From positions 59,084,501-59,148,500 of the forward strand of contig NC_089980.1 of NCBI RefSeq assembly GCF_036417845.1: 64,000 bases of DNA, in the 5' to 3' direction. Origin of the DNA: Apteryx mantelli. Lineage: Eukaryota > Chordata > Aves > Apterygiformes > Apterygidae. A model generated the notes under the pieces. The model was not told where the DNA came from. It worked only from the letters and a program-made list of their open reading frames with translations, and searched no databases. A program made the translations under genes and the position numbers. This document shows positions 1-13,400 of the stretch, one piece after another (within the stretch, counting starts at the first letter, position 1; every line of letters begins with the position of its first letter).

Positions 1-1633
1 GGGAAGATGACTCACTAAAAAAAAAAACAACAAAAAACCCAAAGCACTAAAACCCCTCAGTCATACTGAGATTCAAAGACTAACTCAGAATTTTAATGCA
101 AAGGTGAACAGTAGAAGGCAGAGAATTCAAATACAACTCCTTTACTGGATGCTAAGCACTACCGTAGACCCAAATATGAAAAAACCTACTACCTTGACAC
201 AGACAGAAAGCTGACTTGAGCTTTTTGACAGTCAGCATCATTCAGGGATATGCAGCTGAAGTAATATCCTTCCCCCAAAATTCAAGGTAGTAATGAAAAT
301 AAGACACGAAGATAAACTTAAATAAGCTAGAACATTTTGGTAAGAAGCTTGCTCAGCCTGCTTATAATCGAAACAATACAAGAGTGCCTTTAAGTGTTTG
401 CATACACCCTTATCTACAAAGATAAGATCAACAGAGTCCATAAAAATACATTTGCAACTGTGAAGAGGTTGGATAAAAGTGAAAAGCCTAATATTAGTTT
501 CACAAGCTATGTTAGAACTTTAATTTAGAGATGATTTATTTAAAAATATTGAAGTATAATAACAGTTTTCTTGCTAAAGTTTTTAAGAAAGTGTTAAAAC
601 GCTGAACTAATGGAGTCAGTAAAACTGTAGTTATGGATGGTAAGGCAGTATACACAGATAAATTTCTTCATGCCAGCTTATTCACCTAGTTTGGTTCAAC
701 ACTGATAAGTCAACCGATCTCTCACAGAACAGGAAAGTTTGTTTTCCCTTTCAACCTTTGAATAAGACAAATACACTAAGTTCAAGTACAAGTCCACCAG
801 TTCTAGAGATTGAACAAGAAAGAACGCATTGAGTCCATCAGTTTCCCCACTACAGCTTAGTAGTTCCTTTGATTATTGGATCAGCTTTTCCAAGTTTATA
901 TTTGTGTTTCTTGCTATGTTTTAACAAATATAAAGCAGTTTTATTTAGTTAATTTTAGAACCTTTTCTTGACATAATGCTGTCACTGAAGTATAAAGTTC
1001 TAGATGTCTGGTAGTTGGGAAAGAAGGATTGAAAATTCTTGGAAACAGCTTTTTTAACATTACATTTTCATTACAGGCTAGAGCTAAACAGGAAAACTCA
1101 GATAGCAGTCATCCATTCACACCACAACAGGCAAGAGCAAACTGCCCTCAGAACTACATTTATCTACCTAAAAACTGTTTTGCTGAAAGCTACATCAGCT
1201 ACCTTTTTATAACTTCTTCAAAAGAGACTATTTTTCTAGCTGCTTAGTTAATCAGTCAATACTTAGAAACATAAGATGCAGGAAGTACTAAATACAGTAT
1301 TAGTCACAATTACAGATCTATTACTATACAGGAAATATATCTAAACAAAAAAGTGAATTATTTGTTTTGTTATACACTATCAACAATTTTAGACTTTTAA
1401 AAAATATAATTCCAGTTATTGATACAGTACAATTAGACCTGAGAAATAATTTTTCAAAGTCATTCCCTGCAACTCACTTTTGCTACTGAAGGCCTTTTCA
1501 GCCAGACAAATTGACTAGAAATGGGAATAAGTAATGTAGCATTCAAAACAGTGCTAAAACTGGAAAAAGCAACGTATTAATTTTTCAAATTTCAGCAGTA
1601 CACTTTCAAATTACGCCCCCCCCCGCCTTTTTT

Positions 1634-1652
1634 GGGGGTGGGTTGGGTAGGG
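1634..1652 (+). other. G-quadruplex motif next to a C-run
   Basis: Four G-runs (GGGGG, GGG, GGG, GGG) are separated by loops of only 1, 2 and 2 bases, a full match to the intramolecular quadruplex pattern. A C9 run lies just upstream at 1616-1624, followed by GCC and six T, so the same G-run could instead fold back into a hairpin. The G-rich strand is the template strand of LYST. Confidence 0.7.
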
Positions 1653-1870
1653 AGAATACATAAGAGTGAGAAATACCAAGATCTATAAAGAACACAGTGT
1701 ACCAGAATGCTGGTCATAAGGTATACTTAGGTGCTTAAAGGGGTATGCAGAATCTTTCCCCTTTCTTGAATAATTTGTCTCATTAGTCAAGATTTTTTTT
1801 CCACTTGTCTTTTTAAAAAAAAAAAAGGTTAAGTAATACAAATGGATTGACTCCCCTTCTCACTTGAAAG

Positions 1871-1887
1871 TTTTTTTTTTTTTTTTT
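1871..1887. repeat. T17 homopolymer
   Basis: An uninterrupted run of 17 T on the plus strand, inside a LYST intron, followed by a short C-run. No poly(A)-tailed insertion is recognisable next to it. Confidence 0.9.
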
Positions 1888-2397
1888 CCCCCTCAACCTC
1901 AGCTCCTGAAAGTGCTCTCTTATGTTCAAGAGCTGCTACTTGATACACAGTGAAAATATACCTCATGGCCTACAGCAAAATAGGAAAGCATATATTTTAG
2001 TTTTATTTAGTTGCTATAAACCAGAAGAAGGATCTTCTCAAAATAAAAACTGCCAGTTTGTACTGCAGGTTCAGTAAACAGACTCATTCCTCCTGCACGT
2101 TCCATCTTACTGCTTCTTTCCACCCAGCTGCTGCAAAGCCTCCCACACAACTTAACTAGTCAACAGTTTAGCAGCCATAAATTTCAGCTGGCAGGTATAT
2201 CATTAGCTATTTTTTGTTTTCCTGTTCTTGGTGAAGGAATTTCTAAGTTTCTAGTATTCACAATTAGCTTTCTCACACAGTCTCTACCAAAAATCCAAAC
2301 AAGAAAAGGAGCACCAAGAAGCACACAAGCCAGACAATTCCTGTCAATACAGCCAAAGCTCATTACCAAAGTTAACTAGCAGGAAAAAACCTATTAC

Positions 2398-2589
2398 CTG
2401 ATCAATAATTGAGTTCAGTGTAGTGAGCAAAATAAATCCACGGCCTTGAACCAGGTATTGTCCCAGTGCTGCCATATGAGTTTCTTCCTCTTCATCTTCC
2501 TTGGCCTCTGCCCTCTGGACCACAGCATTGCACAGTCTGTTGACATCCGTCAAGAATTCCCGTGCCAGCGAGTTACTGCGACCGCTCAT
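2398..2589 (-). CDS. LYST: LYST, first coding exon (residues 1-64)
   Basis: This exon encodes the N-terminus of the lysosomal trafficking regulator, a giant (about 3,800-residue) cytosolic BEACH-family protein that controls size and fission of lysosomes and lysosome-related organelles; its loss causes Chediak-Higashi syndrome. The translation contains [20 protein letters not shown] (residues 5-24), then an acidic run EDEEEE (31-36), then LGQYLV and LNSIIDQ at the end. I recognise this as the conserved LYST N-terminus, although residues 2-4 (SGR) differ from the mammalian form I remember. The start is a true ATG at 2589-2587 with G at -3. The exon ends in CAG followed by donor GTAATA, exactly after codon 64. 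The PH-BEACH and WD40 parts and most of the helical repeat region lie in later exons outside the window. A pseudogene is unlikely because the frame is intact and both splice sites are present. Confidence 0.94.
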
Positions 2590-2612
2590 GTCTGAGCTAA
2601 ATAAAGGAAAAC
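2590..2612 (-). promoter_or_regulatory. LYST: 3' splice site and 7-nt 5'UTR of the first LYST coding exon
   Basis: On the minus strand a pyrimidine-rich tract, TTTCCTTTATTTAG, ends at 2597, leaving the exon to start at 2596 with CTCAGAC directly before the ATG. The start codon therefore lies only seven bases inside the exon, so nearly all of the 5'UTR must come from upstream exon(s). An in-frame ATG further upstream (2625-2623) lies 5' of this tract and is taken as intronic. Confidence 0.8.
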
Positions 2613-5600
2613 AATTGAAATCCATCAGAAGCTGCCTTCCTTATGAAAAATACTTGAAGTTTGGGGGTGGGAAAGAGTTTCTTCCCCTCCTCTCCTCTTC
2701 CAAAGCTTGGAGGAGTTTGTAGGACTGAGGGATGAATATTCCAGCATGGAATGGGAGCCAAGGGAAGACGGAAGGTTGAGGTTTGAGGGTTTTACTGTTT
2801 TCAGTGAGACTTTAGCCAATAGTTGGCGACTACAAATGCTCATTTTATAAACCTATCAGGTAAAAACACATGACACAGTGTTCCTTTCTACTGCATAAAG
2901 CAAAGTTAAATGACTTAATTACAGCTTTTCTTTGTAACCTACATGTGAGCTTCAATCTTCAGCTGCTTCTAAAAGGGATTTGACCTGAAGCATATGGGGG
3001 AAAACATGTTTTCTGCACAATGCTGCATAATAGCTACATGTTCCTCATTCTTCATTTGAACATGTTATCTTCTACACTGTTATATATTCCAACAGTATGC
3101 AGATCGTTTCAAGGGAAAAAGAAAAATTAATGAGTTAAGATAAATATGGGAGTTTCATAGATACATTGCTTTAGATTTACCAACCCGCAGAGTGTTTCCT
3201 TCAAGCGAGATTAACTGAATGGGTGGCAATCATTATGTATTTAATTCAAGATATGATTCTACCGTACACATTCAGGAGAAAACCAGTGGTACATATTTCC
3301 AAAGTGACTAATTTGACTGTAAATAATGCACACAAGGCACTCATGCACTTTGACTATTCACTGTATCTTATAAAAACATTTGATTTTTTATTTTCTCATA
3401 TGCCACTACAGTAGCATTCTTTGATTGGTCAGCAGCAGTACATGCTGAAAAGTTTAAAACAAACAGAAAACCAAAAAAGAAATGCAAGAGTCAGCTGTGG
3501 AAAAGAACCATCAAGAGGATCTCTGATGAAGGCAAAATAACACAGGCAAGAGTCAGTGATGGCAACTATAGGAATAATATTTAATACACAAAACCCCTTA
3601 AGTGAATACTACACTGTTTAGCTACCTTTTTGTTTTTCCCCCCTGTATGAACAGCTTAAGTAAAATCTTGAAAACCTCAAAGAGAACCAAATGTGTTAGA
3701 GATCATTTAAAAATAGGTGGATTAATACTGCTGGATCAGAAAACATCTACATACAATCATTAGCTCAAAAGTGTTCTTCATATATTTGCAAAATGAGAAG
3801 ACTAGAAAGGTTTAAGAAGTTCAGATAAATACAGTCTCATTATACAAAAACTACTCTGCATCTTTATTTGTTCTTCAGCAATTTCATCATGAACACAGAA
3901 GTACTAATATGCACAATCATCACAACAGAGCACCACTTTAAATTAACAACATTCTGCTTGTAAGTTACATTCAACGTAAAAAAAATAAATCAAGAAAAAA
4001 ATTAAAATACAAATGCTGTCTGGAAACAAAGTTACCACTTACTGTGCTATCAGTGTGAAAGCAGAAGATTGAGAGAAGAAAAGTAGACTTTTGACCAAGA
4101 AGTCCCCCCACAGCTAATGATCACAAGGAAGAGATTAAAAGGAGCTTCAGGAAAGTGCAATAAAAAAGGGTAAAATAACAAACTGGGGAAAAAAGTGACT
4201 AGAAAAATAGTATGTGGGCTTAGAAGGAAGAACCGTTTATAAACCCTGAGCTAGGATAAAGCAGTTTATTGCATTTCTAAGTAAATGAAGTTTCAGTTTA
4301 AAACTTTCAATTAAAACAAGTCAGTAACACTATTTATGCCCTTTAAATCAAGTATTAGCTTAAAAGCTTAACTACAAGTCTTCTTTGAGGTTCACAGCAT
4401 CAGTCCTAGAACTGATGGAACTGTTCATAAGAAAGGCAGCTCTGGAGATCAAAACTCACACTTGAAATAAGAGTAAGATCATCTTTGGCATTGTGCAATA
4501 ACTATAACATTTTAAGTTAGGGGTGAGAGAATAAGTTCATTAACACCAATGGTACACAAAGCTATTTTTAGTGGCATAACTGAGTATTTTTACATGTACA
4601 AATGTTCTCTGTAGCAGTAACAGGAAGATTCTTACCAGAATTACTTTGCCAGCTTTTAACACATCTATCTTCTATTTGGAAGAAAAAGCAAATATATTCT
4701 GGAAACACCACCCTTGATTCACCTGTTTTTAAAAAGAGAAAAATATAACACTTCATAATATGCAATTCCCTTGTTTTTAAAATTAATTTTATGATAGCTA
4801 TTTAAAGTTTAGAGTCCTTAAATCTTTTTTTGAGCTTTAAAGTTCAAAAGTTTTTACTTTTCAGCTTATGATTCTGCACAAAAGGTATGTTAATTATATT
4901 AAGTTCATTAGGTTTTTTTACTGTAAAACCAGCTAGCTATGTTAGTTCACACATTTCCTTGTAGAAACAATATGAAGTTATGTGAACACTCTGCACACGT
5001 ACTTTAAGCCCTTGCAGCTCTGGTTACAAGTGCTATGTTAGTATGAGAAACTGAATTGTGCCATCAGGTGTTGATGTAAATGCATTTTTTACTCTGTCCT
5101 TTTATTTTGTTCTGACACATTTATTTTTTATTAATTACAGCTTCCCCTGTATGTAAGGTAATAAGTTTGGAAAACCACCATATCTTCTGAGCTTTACTCA
5201 TTTTGTCTCCATAAAGGCACATTGAAGCAACTTAAAACTTACTTTCACTCTTCTACCCCTTATCCCACTATAGTCCTAGCAGAAGATCAGAACAGTCAAT
5301 GCATCTATTTTTCCAAGAAGGGTAGTTTAAACTGCCCCCATTTTCAGCTGCAGTTTACTGTGGAGAGAAGATATTGGTACAGAGATCATGGTAATCTCCC
5401 AAATGGCTCCAAAACAGCCAGATATAGTGAGATCAAGCATATGCTTTAGCAGGAAAAACAAAATACATACACCACCCCTGTCTTCGTGAAGTCTGAAGGA
5501 CTAACTTATTTTTAATCTGTAACAACCTAATGAAAATGATTGCTGCAGAGAATATGCTTTCATGAAGGCCCATCATCCAGGACCTTACAGCAGATCAGCA

Positions 5601-5996
5601 TTCTCCCCTGACACTCAATGTTGGTTCACAAAGATGCCAGTTTAACTGTAAAGCAAGTAACTTCATATAGTTAAAGTCAGTATTCCTCTTTGTAGGTTAA
5701 ACTGTCTTAGAGTTTTAGCTTTTCATTTGAAAACTTCAAACTTCTGGTTATCATACTTTCCCCCCCATGTCTTTAGAGGGCAACCAGGGTAAGAAAAAAA
5801 ATAAAAGGAAAAAAAAGGTTTTTTAATCCTTCTGAAATAGTCTATTTACTTAAGAAAGATTGAAGAGCTCTTTAAATATGCTTTAAAGTCCTCAAATATT
5901 ATTTCCTCTGGCTGGTTAAATACTTTCTCTGATGTTTCCTAAAGAGATACCAACAATGGCAGAGGCTATGTGATTATTTTTGCGACCTTTCAACAT

Positions 5997-6020
5997 TTTT
6001 CACTACTGTTTTCACTACTG
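5997..6020. repeat. Tandem duplication, 12 bp x 2
   Basis: Two adjacent perfect copies of TTTTCACTACTG within the LYST intron; probably replication slippage. Confidence 0.85.
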
Positions 6021-8373
6021 TTCTCAAAATCTTGAGCAAGCGTTAATTACTTGCTCATGCTATGCTAGCAGGACTTCTTACCAGTCTTCCTCATAGTTAG
6101 CTCCAGTTTTTTTAACATAGTGACAGGGTATTTGTTTGGCAACACAGAGTACATTTTAACTGAAACTAGTTTCTAACAAAGCCATAACATTCTCAGCAGT
6201 TAGATCTAATAGCACACCAGGCATATGCATAGATGAACTGTCCAAACACGCATTTACTGAAATATTCTCAGGTGGCAATTGAGTAAAAACTTCAGCTTTA
6301 AACCTACAATTGTGATGGAGCATAAACACTAGATGAAAGACCTTATTAAGGAAGCAAGAAACATTGTAGGTTCCTAAGGCAAACTCCTAATAACTGGTCT
6401 CACCGAGCGCTTCAGAGCAATACATTTCATCCTAAGCCTTGCAGAAAGCCAGCTTATCCATTCAGCTAATGTACATAACTCATTGCAACTGAATAGCTTA
6501 AGCAACTCATGGCTTTGCAGTTGTACCTGACTATTAGATTTAACAATACACTGTCCATCATATTTTAGTGCCTTTCCTCGAGAAAATTCACTCACCAGGT
6601 CTCCCACATTGCTTGCACTTATACACAAAGATTTAACAACATGTACTGCAATGTTCTATCAAGAGGGTGAATTCTCAACTTCACAGTAAGATACAGTGTT
6701 ACTTTGATAATGTTAATGCAAAAAGATATCAAGCATTTCTTCTTAATACATTAATTTCACATGTAATTGTGAAGGAATTCAGATGTTTTCATTCCACAGT
6801 GCAGAAAACAATTTAAAGAGATATCATGCTGGATAGTAAAGCACTGCCACTTAGTGGGACTTGTTCAGACAAGTGCTTGCTCCTTCTCTGCTGTACCTAT
6901 TTCCTTCCCTGTGATTAACTCCTGAAATAGACTGACAGCACACATGCGTCTTTGGAAGCAGTTTCAGATAATCTGATTTTTCATCTTGTCTTGAAGCTAG
7001 AGACAGCACAGAAGAAAATGAGAAATAATTAAGAAGTTTCCCCAAAAAAAGAAAACGCACATGCTACACATGCACACACAACCTTCTCCCCTTTTATGTT
7101 TGTTTCCTGACTAGCAATTTAAGCACTTAAAGCTTTGAAAACAAGCACTCAGTGAACAACAAGCCCCATTGATGCCATAATATAGCAAGCACTATGCAGA
7201 TTTTTTTTTCTTTTTTTAAATACCAGTCCACCCACCTTCTACGATTTCAGCCTGCTTGTCACTTTTTCCTGTTGCAGATTGTGGTACACTGATACTGCAC
7301 CTTACATGGCATGCTATTTCCTCTTACACTGAGGAAGGATGCCAGCAAATTTGCATTCAGTGGGAACTACTCCAATGCAGTATCATTTTTAAACAAAACA
7401 AAAATACATCTTTAATACCTATGGTGCCAGGTAATGGGGAAACAGATGCTGCACAAGACACCAGTACTGAGGTTGAGTGTTAAAACCTGTCTTCAGAATT
7501 CATTCAGATATCCCCTTAGCTAGGGGGAAAAAAAAAAAAACAACAAAAAAGCCCTAAAAAGTCACACCTGAACTTAAGCTATGGGAGAACAGAAAGATAC
7601 CTATCAGAGACTTGATTCACCAGTGCTGTGTACAATCTTAATGTTAATTGAGAGGTTACAGATCTGGAATATACAGTGTGTCAGGACTAAGATTGAAATC
7701 AATTCACATCCTTAAATACAACTCCACCCTACAGTAGAATATGAATCCATAAAAAAATCTTAGTACTAAAACTGGATTTTTCCTTTTAAAAAATAAGTCA
7801 CTTAAACAGCAAATGATCTGACATTCACATATAATCTGTGCTTTTCACTCATTGCTATAGTATCCACATAATCCAATCCACAATACTTCTGCTCTCTGGC
7901 CCCATTTCTGCACTAGGCCTTGAGGGACATATTTTCTATTTACTGTTTTGGTATAAATTAGCTTCCTGAACTTGCAACTTTTAGGTTTCTCCAGACTGTT
8001 TTCCATTTTTATGAAGCTGTATATTTTAAAATGCTGAGCTAATGTGCAAGTGCACTTACTTTAGTGGGCTTTAAATCTTTAAAATAAAATACTAAAAACA
8101 TTCTTTAAATATTTTTAAATTCCAGTATTGTTAAAGTTAAGAGCAATTCTAGCAGCGTTGAATACTGAATCATGAACATACAAACTTTATATAGTGCTAA
8201 TGATTAGGTGTCATGATCTCCAACAGCAATGCAACGAAGAAAACGCAAGAACAGCTTAAGGTCGAAGTCAGTATTCTGTAAGCAAGTGAACTGTGCCTTT
8301 TACTTGGTTATGTTTTCAGTAATGCATTGCCCAGAAAGATCTGCAAAGTATAGTAACATAATACTAATATAAA

Positions 8374-8395
8374 GTAGTAATTACTAAATTACTAC
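8374..8395. repeat. Perfect short hairpin (9-bp arms, 4-nt loop)
   Basis: GTAGTAATT and its exact reverse complement AATTACTAC flank the loop ACTA. The sequence is AT-rich, so chance is possible. Confidence 0.8.
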
Positions 8396-10401
8396 AGTAA
8401 CATTGTAATAAAATTTAGTAGTAAGCCAAATAAGTCAGAATTCTATAATGCTAATTCAAATGATTACTTTCAATAACTACTAGCCAACACATGCAGCAAG
8501 ATTAAAAGAGGTTAAGGCAGAAAGTTTGGTGGTGGTCTCCATTTCACACCAATACCCAATAGCCCAAACTGGCATTTTAATAAAGACTTAACTTTTTTTA
8601 AAGGTTTTTTTGAATGTTAGTTTTAAATTTTGCATCAGCAGAGAAGAGCAAACAAGAAGCTACTTAAAACACAGATATTTGTTGGGAAGCAGATGCCAAT
8701 AAAGAATTTCTTCAAATTGCCCATTAGTAAATACTCATGTCAGTCTAAAATGAACATACTAATGAATACTATCCATCCAGCTGCATAATTAGGCTTGAAC
8801 ACCTGAATAAAACAATGTTATGCTGTATCTAAGCAGGTGTGCAGGACATGTGTCACTTGCAGGCTTCAGTTGCCTGCAGCCCACCATACTATGTTCAATA
8901 AAAGCAAACAATCTTGTCTACAGCATCACAGAAGTGTCTTACTGCACTGAAGGACTGACAACCATACTCTTATGAAAAAGAATACACTTATGAGAAGTTC
9001 CTTTATAGATCAGGCAAACCGAAGTAGAGGATGCATAGCTACATGATGGTTTTTCCAGACAAGTTCACTACAACCCTTCCACATTCAAATCCTAGGACAC
9101 AATCTCTTTTGCCTACAGTGTTTCTCACAGAACAATAATGGTATTTATAAGTAAACAAGCTTTCTGTTTCAGAAGAGACAGATGTTGATCAATCTAGATA
9201 AGAGGACTTACAGCCATGCTATTTTTTGAGTAAATACTGAAAATACAACTTTCTTTTTTTCTGTAAGCACTAGAAGCAACATTTTCAAATTTTTAATTTA
9301 TATGAGCCATTGCACAACTCAGTTATTTCTGGCCTCAAATTCAAAATTGTAGCTTTTCTTACCATTCTCCAGAATAAAGCACATGAGAACAACTCACCAC
9401 TGGCTACTGAATACTACATTTACTTTATACAGCATTCATTCCATTTATTAAATACATGTACCAGTCTCATTACTTGTACTTAACATTTATGCTTAGCAGA
9501 ATAAGCTTGTGATCTCTTCAAGGAAAATGGACATTAACAATAACTTTAATCAGACTTACTTTGGGGTTAAACTTTCAATTTAACTTCAAGTTTCTGTTAA
9601 AAGAGGACAAAAGGCATCATGAAAAACACCAGCACATTTGACACAAAGAACAGACAGAGTCCATCATCGGTTTCTGCAATTATAACACATGGATCACCAA
9701 GTTTATTACAGAAACTAAGTTCATCTTGTTAGCAGCAGACACCAAATATGACTGCCTTCTGTTTAAAGAAATATTAACAGTACAAAACTAAGGGACTATT
9801 ATGATTAATTCCCCTGTGCAAATTGGAGGAGGTAGGAAAAAAAAGGAGAGCAAAAGAAAAGGAACAAAAGAAATCTGTCTGGCATAGCCTGTAGCAGAAC
9901 TGCAACGCTTCTTACAGTGTTGCCTTGAGGGTTGTACTTGGTGGTGAAATGCATGTAAAGCCTATAAGAGATGTGTAGCATAAATTAGCATTCTTCCTCT
10001 TCTGTCCTTTTGATATCACTCAAAACTAAGCAGGCTAGAAACAAATACCCAGCTGACATCATCAAAATGGCTAATGCAGCAGCAACACACAGTCCTTTAA
10101 GGAACCATGTACACACAACTCAAGCAGAACATCAGAAAGCCAGAGATGTTTTGATGCCTTGATTAACCATACAAGGCAATCAACCAAAAGCATAGCTTAA
10201 AACAATAAATCTAGTGGACAACTGCTAACCATCTAACAACGCTCTAATATTCAAAAAACGAGAGCAACACAAGGAAAACCAAGACACTTCAAGTTTGGTT
10301 CATTCTCAGAACGTTCTGGCTCTGCAGAAGACCTCAGACTAGTCCAAATCTCCTTTATTTCTAACCAGTTTCTGCTGTCCTTTGCTATCATTTAAGTATT
10401 T

Positions 10402-10419
10402 GGGGGGGGGGGGGGAGGG
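10402..10419 (+). repeat. G14 run followed by AGGG
   Basis: Fourteen consecutive G, then A and three more G, in an otherwise AT-rich intron. The run can form a quadruplex on the LYST template strand and is likely length-variable. Confidence 0.85.
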
Positions 10420-13400
10420 TCACAGAAGCAGAACAACCTATTGACATGCAGTAAGACAATAATGCTCCAGCCATTAGGATACTCATGAAAAGCCACTTCT
10501 TAATACACAGAGTTTAATCATAGCTGCATGTATGTGTCCATTTTCTTGGACGAGTCTTACTTCTGACATAGTCCTTTATTTTATCAAGGAGTTCAGTAAC
10601 TAGCTTTTAGTCTTCTTTGTAACCCAGTACATCATTACTACTTCTAAACAAGTTATTCAAAGCCTCTCTCCCCAACCTAAAGAAAAAAGTTAAAGACAAA
10701 TGCTTAGTACTTGTGGAAAAATAACATATGCGCTGTCTTTTAATTAATTGGTAAACATTTGCCAAGTTCATAAGATGCTAGACAAGTATAATTAATGAAG
10801 ATTGAAGTAGTATGTTAAGATCTTCATCTCACCTCTCTCATCCCATCTCACCCACCTGTGATGCTTTTCTTGCAACACTGGAAGTCTGAGAGCCCTGCTT
10901 CTGCAAGTATTTTTAGCCTCCTGGAAATATGTAGTCTTATTTATGTACTGCTACCTAGGTATTAAAAATGAAATTTAATCAGTGAAGCTTAATGTTTATA
11001 TGATCTGAGAATTAGAAGATTTCTGCCACTAAGTAGATGTGAAAGCTTTTTTATCTTATACTAAAGAAACAGAATTCTAAGAAATTATAATGTCTGTGCT
11101 TTCTGAAAAAACAATATTTAAAGAAATAAAAATACTCCTTTTCATATTGTGTATAGCCAGCTAGCCCTGTCAGTGTTTCCTAAACTAGCCACTCCTGATG
11201 CTGAAAAAATATGCCAAGGAAAAAGCCAAACAAGACCAGACAAATGCTGTGACAGATTTGGCCAAATCAAAGAAATAGGAACTTTCCAAAATAGCTATCA
11301 AACATATCTACACAAATCTATAATTACTAGACATACCTAGGCTACAGGCACCTAAAGATATACAGAATGACATTAGCTGAGCAGGCAAGTCAAATTCTCA
11401 AACAGTTTCAGAGATGTCATGCTTCTGAGAGAGATCCAAATCTGTGGTGTGCCATGCTGAACGTAAGGCAAGAGAAGTAAAAAAAAAAGTCCCCCCCACC
11501 CCCAAATTATCATTTGCCATCTATTTGCATGCCTCAGTGATTTTTGACTGTTACAGAAGTTAAACTGGTGAATAATACTTTCTTTGGGCACAAAAAGGTT
11601 GTTTCAGATTAAGCTTTAGCAAATGTATTTTAAATTACTTTTAAAAAAACTAAGCTGGCAGAGTTTGAGAAATGTAATCTGGTTCCAGTGATTTACTCTG
11701 AGCTATAAGCAAAATCGTCTACTCCTCCTGACAACACAACTATTTCCAGAATCTCTCAAGTCTCTAGCATAATTACCAGTAACAGCAGCTCTGAATGAAT
11801 TATATAAGCACAAATCACTAAGGTACAACAGATTAATATATATGCACACTATTCTTGTTTACATACATTTATAATAAAAAAAATCCCATTTATCCACAAT
11901 CCAATTTGCCTGTCCAACAGTTTATAAAGTGTGTTCTCACAACTTTACTTCCATTTTATGAACTCATGTTTACACCCTTAATGTTTTCATTGCATACTAT
12001 CATTTAATTTTTCCTTTATCTGACAAAGATATGTCAGCCACCTAAATGGGAAAAAAAAAAGATTAATGGCTCTGAAGTGTGTCAGCTTGTCCTACAAGGA
12101 GACTATCAACTCAAAACAATGAGTTTCTAATTAGCTACCAGCGACTATAAAGAAAAAAAACTAACTCGTGGCAGCAATTAGGGGACTGAAAACCAAGGCA
12201 AGAAATACATTAAGGCATAATAAGCTGCTTAAAGTTGACCAACCAGGGAAGAACAAAAACAGAAGAGAACTTGGCAAGAAAAGAGGTGATAAGGGATCTG
12301 AGTACCCACAACGGAAATCTGCTGAGATGCAAACTAACTGCAGACTTTTCCACATATATGCGATGTACCAGAGAAATACAAATAAACCAAGTATACACAG
12401 TTTGTATGATGGTTTAGATGTCTACATTCCCAATGGGTAAATCATAACCATAAGAACGTCTACTTCTAAAAACCATCACAAAGCTGCTGGTAAAGCTTTG
12501 AATTTCAGCGACAGTGCTAGCCTAGCAGGGCCTCACAGTTCAGGGATGGAATGCAAGATAAAGCCTGTACTGGGGTATGTCAGAGGCCTGACTGTTCTTT
12601 TCAAGTATTAGTCGTCCTCACTCATGTCACATTTGCAAGCTCATCCTTTCCAAAGCATAGACAACAGTTTTTCATATCTTCCATGAAACGCCCAGCATAA
12701 CTAAAGTTGCTCTACAGAATTAAGGTAGTTAATAGTCCTACTTTGTCAGGAGAACCATTTTGAAGAATGTCTCATTAAGGCTGATTCAGTAAGGGTTGAG
12801 GTAACATTTAGGACATCTAAAGGTACTGCAATCTGCACAGGAGCGAAGCACAAAACATTTATGCAACCTTACTGATGCACTTTAGAAGCTACAATTTCTT
12901 GTCCTATTTGGGTGTGAAGTATTCACATCATTTGTTCTTTATTATTTCAAAGTATATTTGCAAAAAAAAAATTTTTTTTAAACCTGTATCACTCACAGCA
13001 GGACTTTTACAAAGAGTTTATCATGCTGTTGTAATTTCAAGAGGCTTAAAAATTTGAATTTGTTAAACTTCACACATACTACATCAAGAAATACTATTAC
13101 TGCTTAACATTTATCTTTTGGAAACTACTACTACCTTGGGGACTGGAATCAAGAGCAGATTCTCTCAGCACCATACATATCAGATTCCTACTACTTTGTC
13201 TGTACAACACACTATCGAATACTTTGACTACACATACCACCATATAAGTAAGAAGGTGGAGGGGGAAAAAAAAAGTCTGTTGAGAGGAAAATAACATGTT
13301 TTTAAATATTTCTGAGTTCTAGAACAAGATTTTCTATGTATAAACACCTGCCTGACATCTGACCCTTGCTTGAAAAAAATATTAGATCAGATTAATATTT

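Larger units (their letters stand above)
1..2397 (-). other. LYST: LYST intron after the first coding exon (partial, runs off the left edge)
   Basis: This is non-coding sequence immediately 3' (minus-strand sense) of the first LYST coding exon. It begins with the donor GTAATA read on the minus strand at 2397-2392. It is AT-rich, with homopolymer runs (T17 at 1871-1887) and a C-run/G-run pair at 1616-1652. No open frame resembles a further LYST exon, so the second coding exon must lie beyond the left edge. The short frames seen here have no recognisable similarity. Confidence 0.85.
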
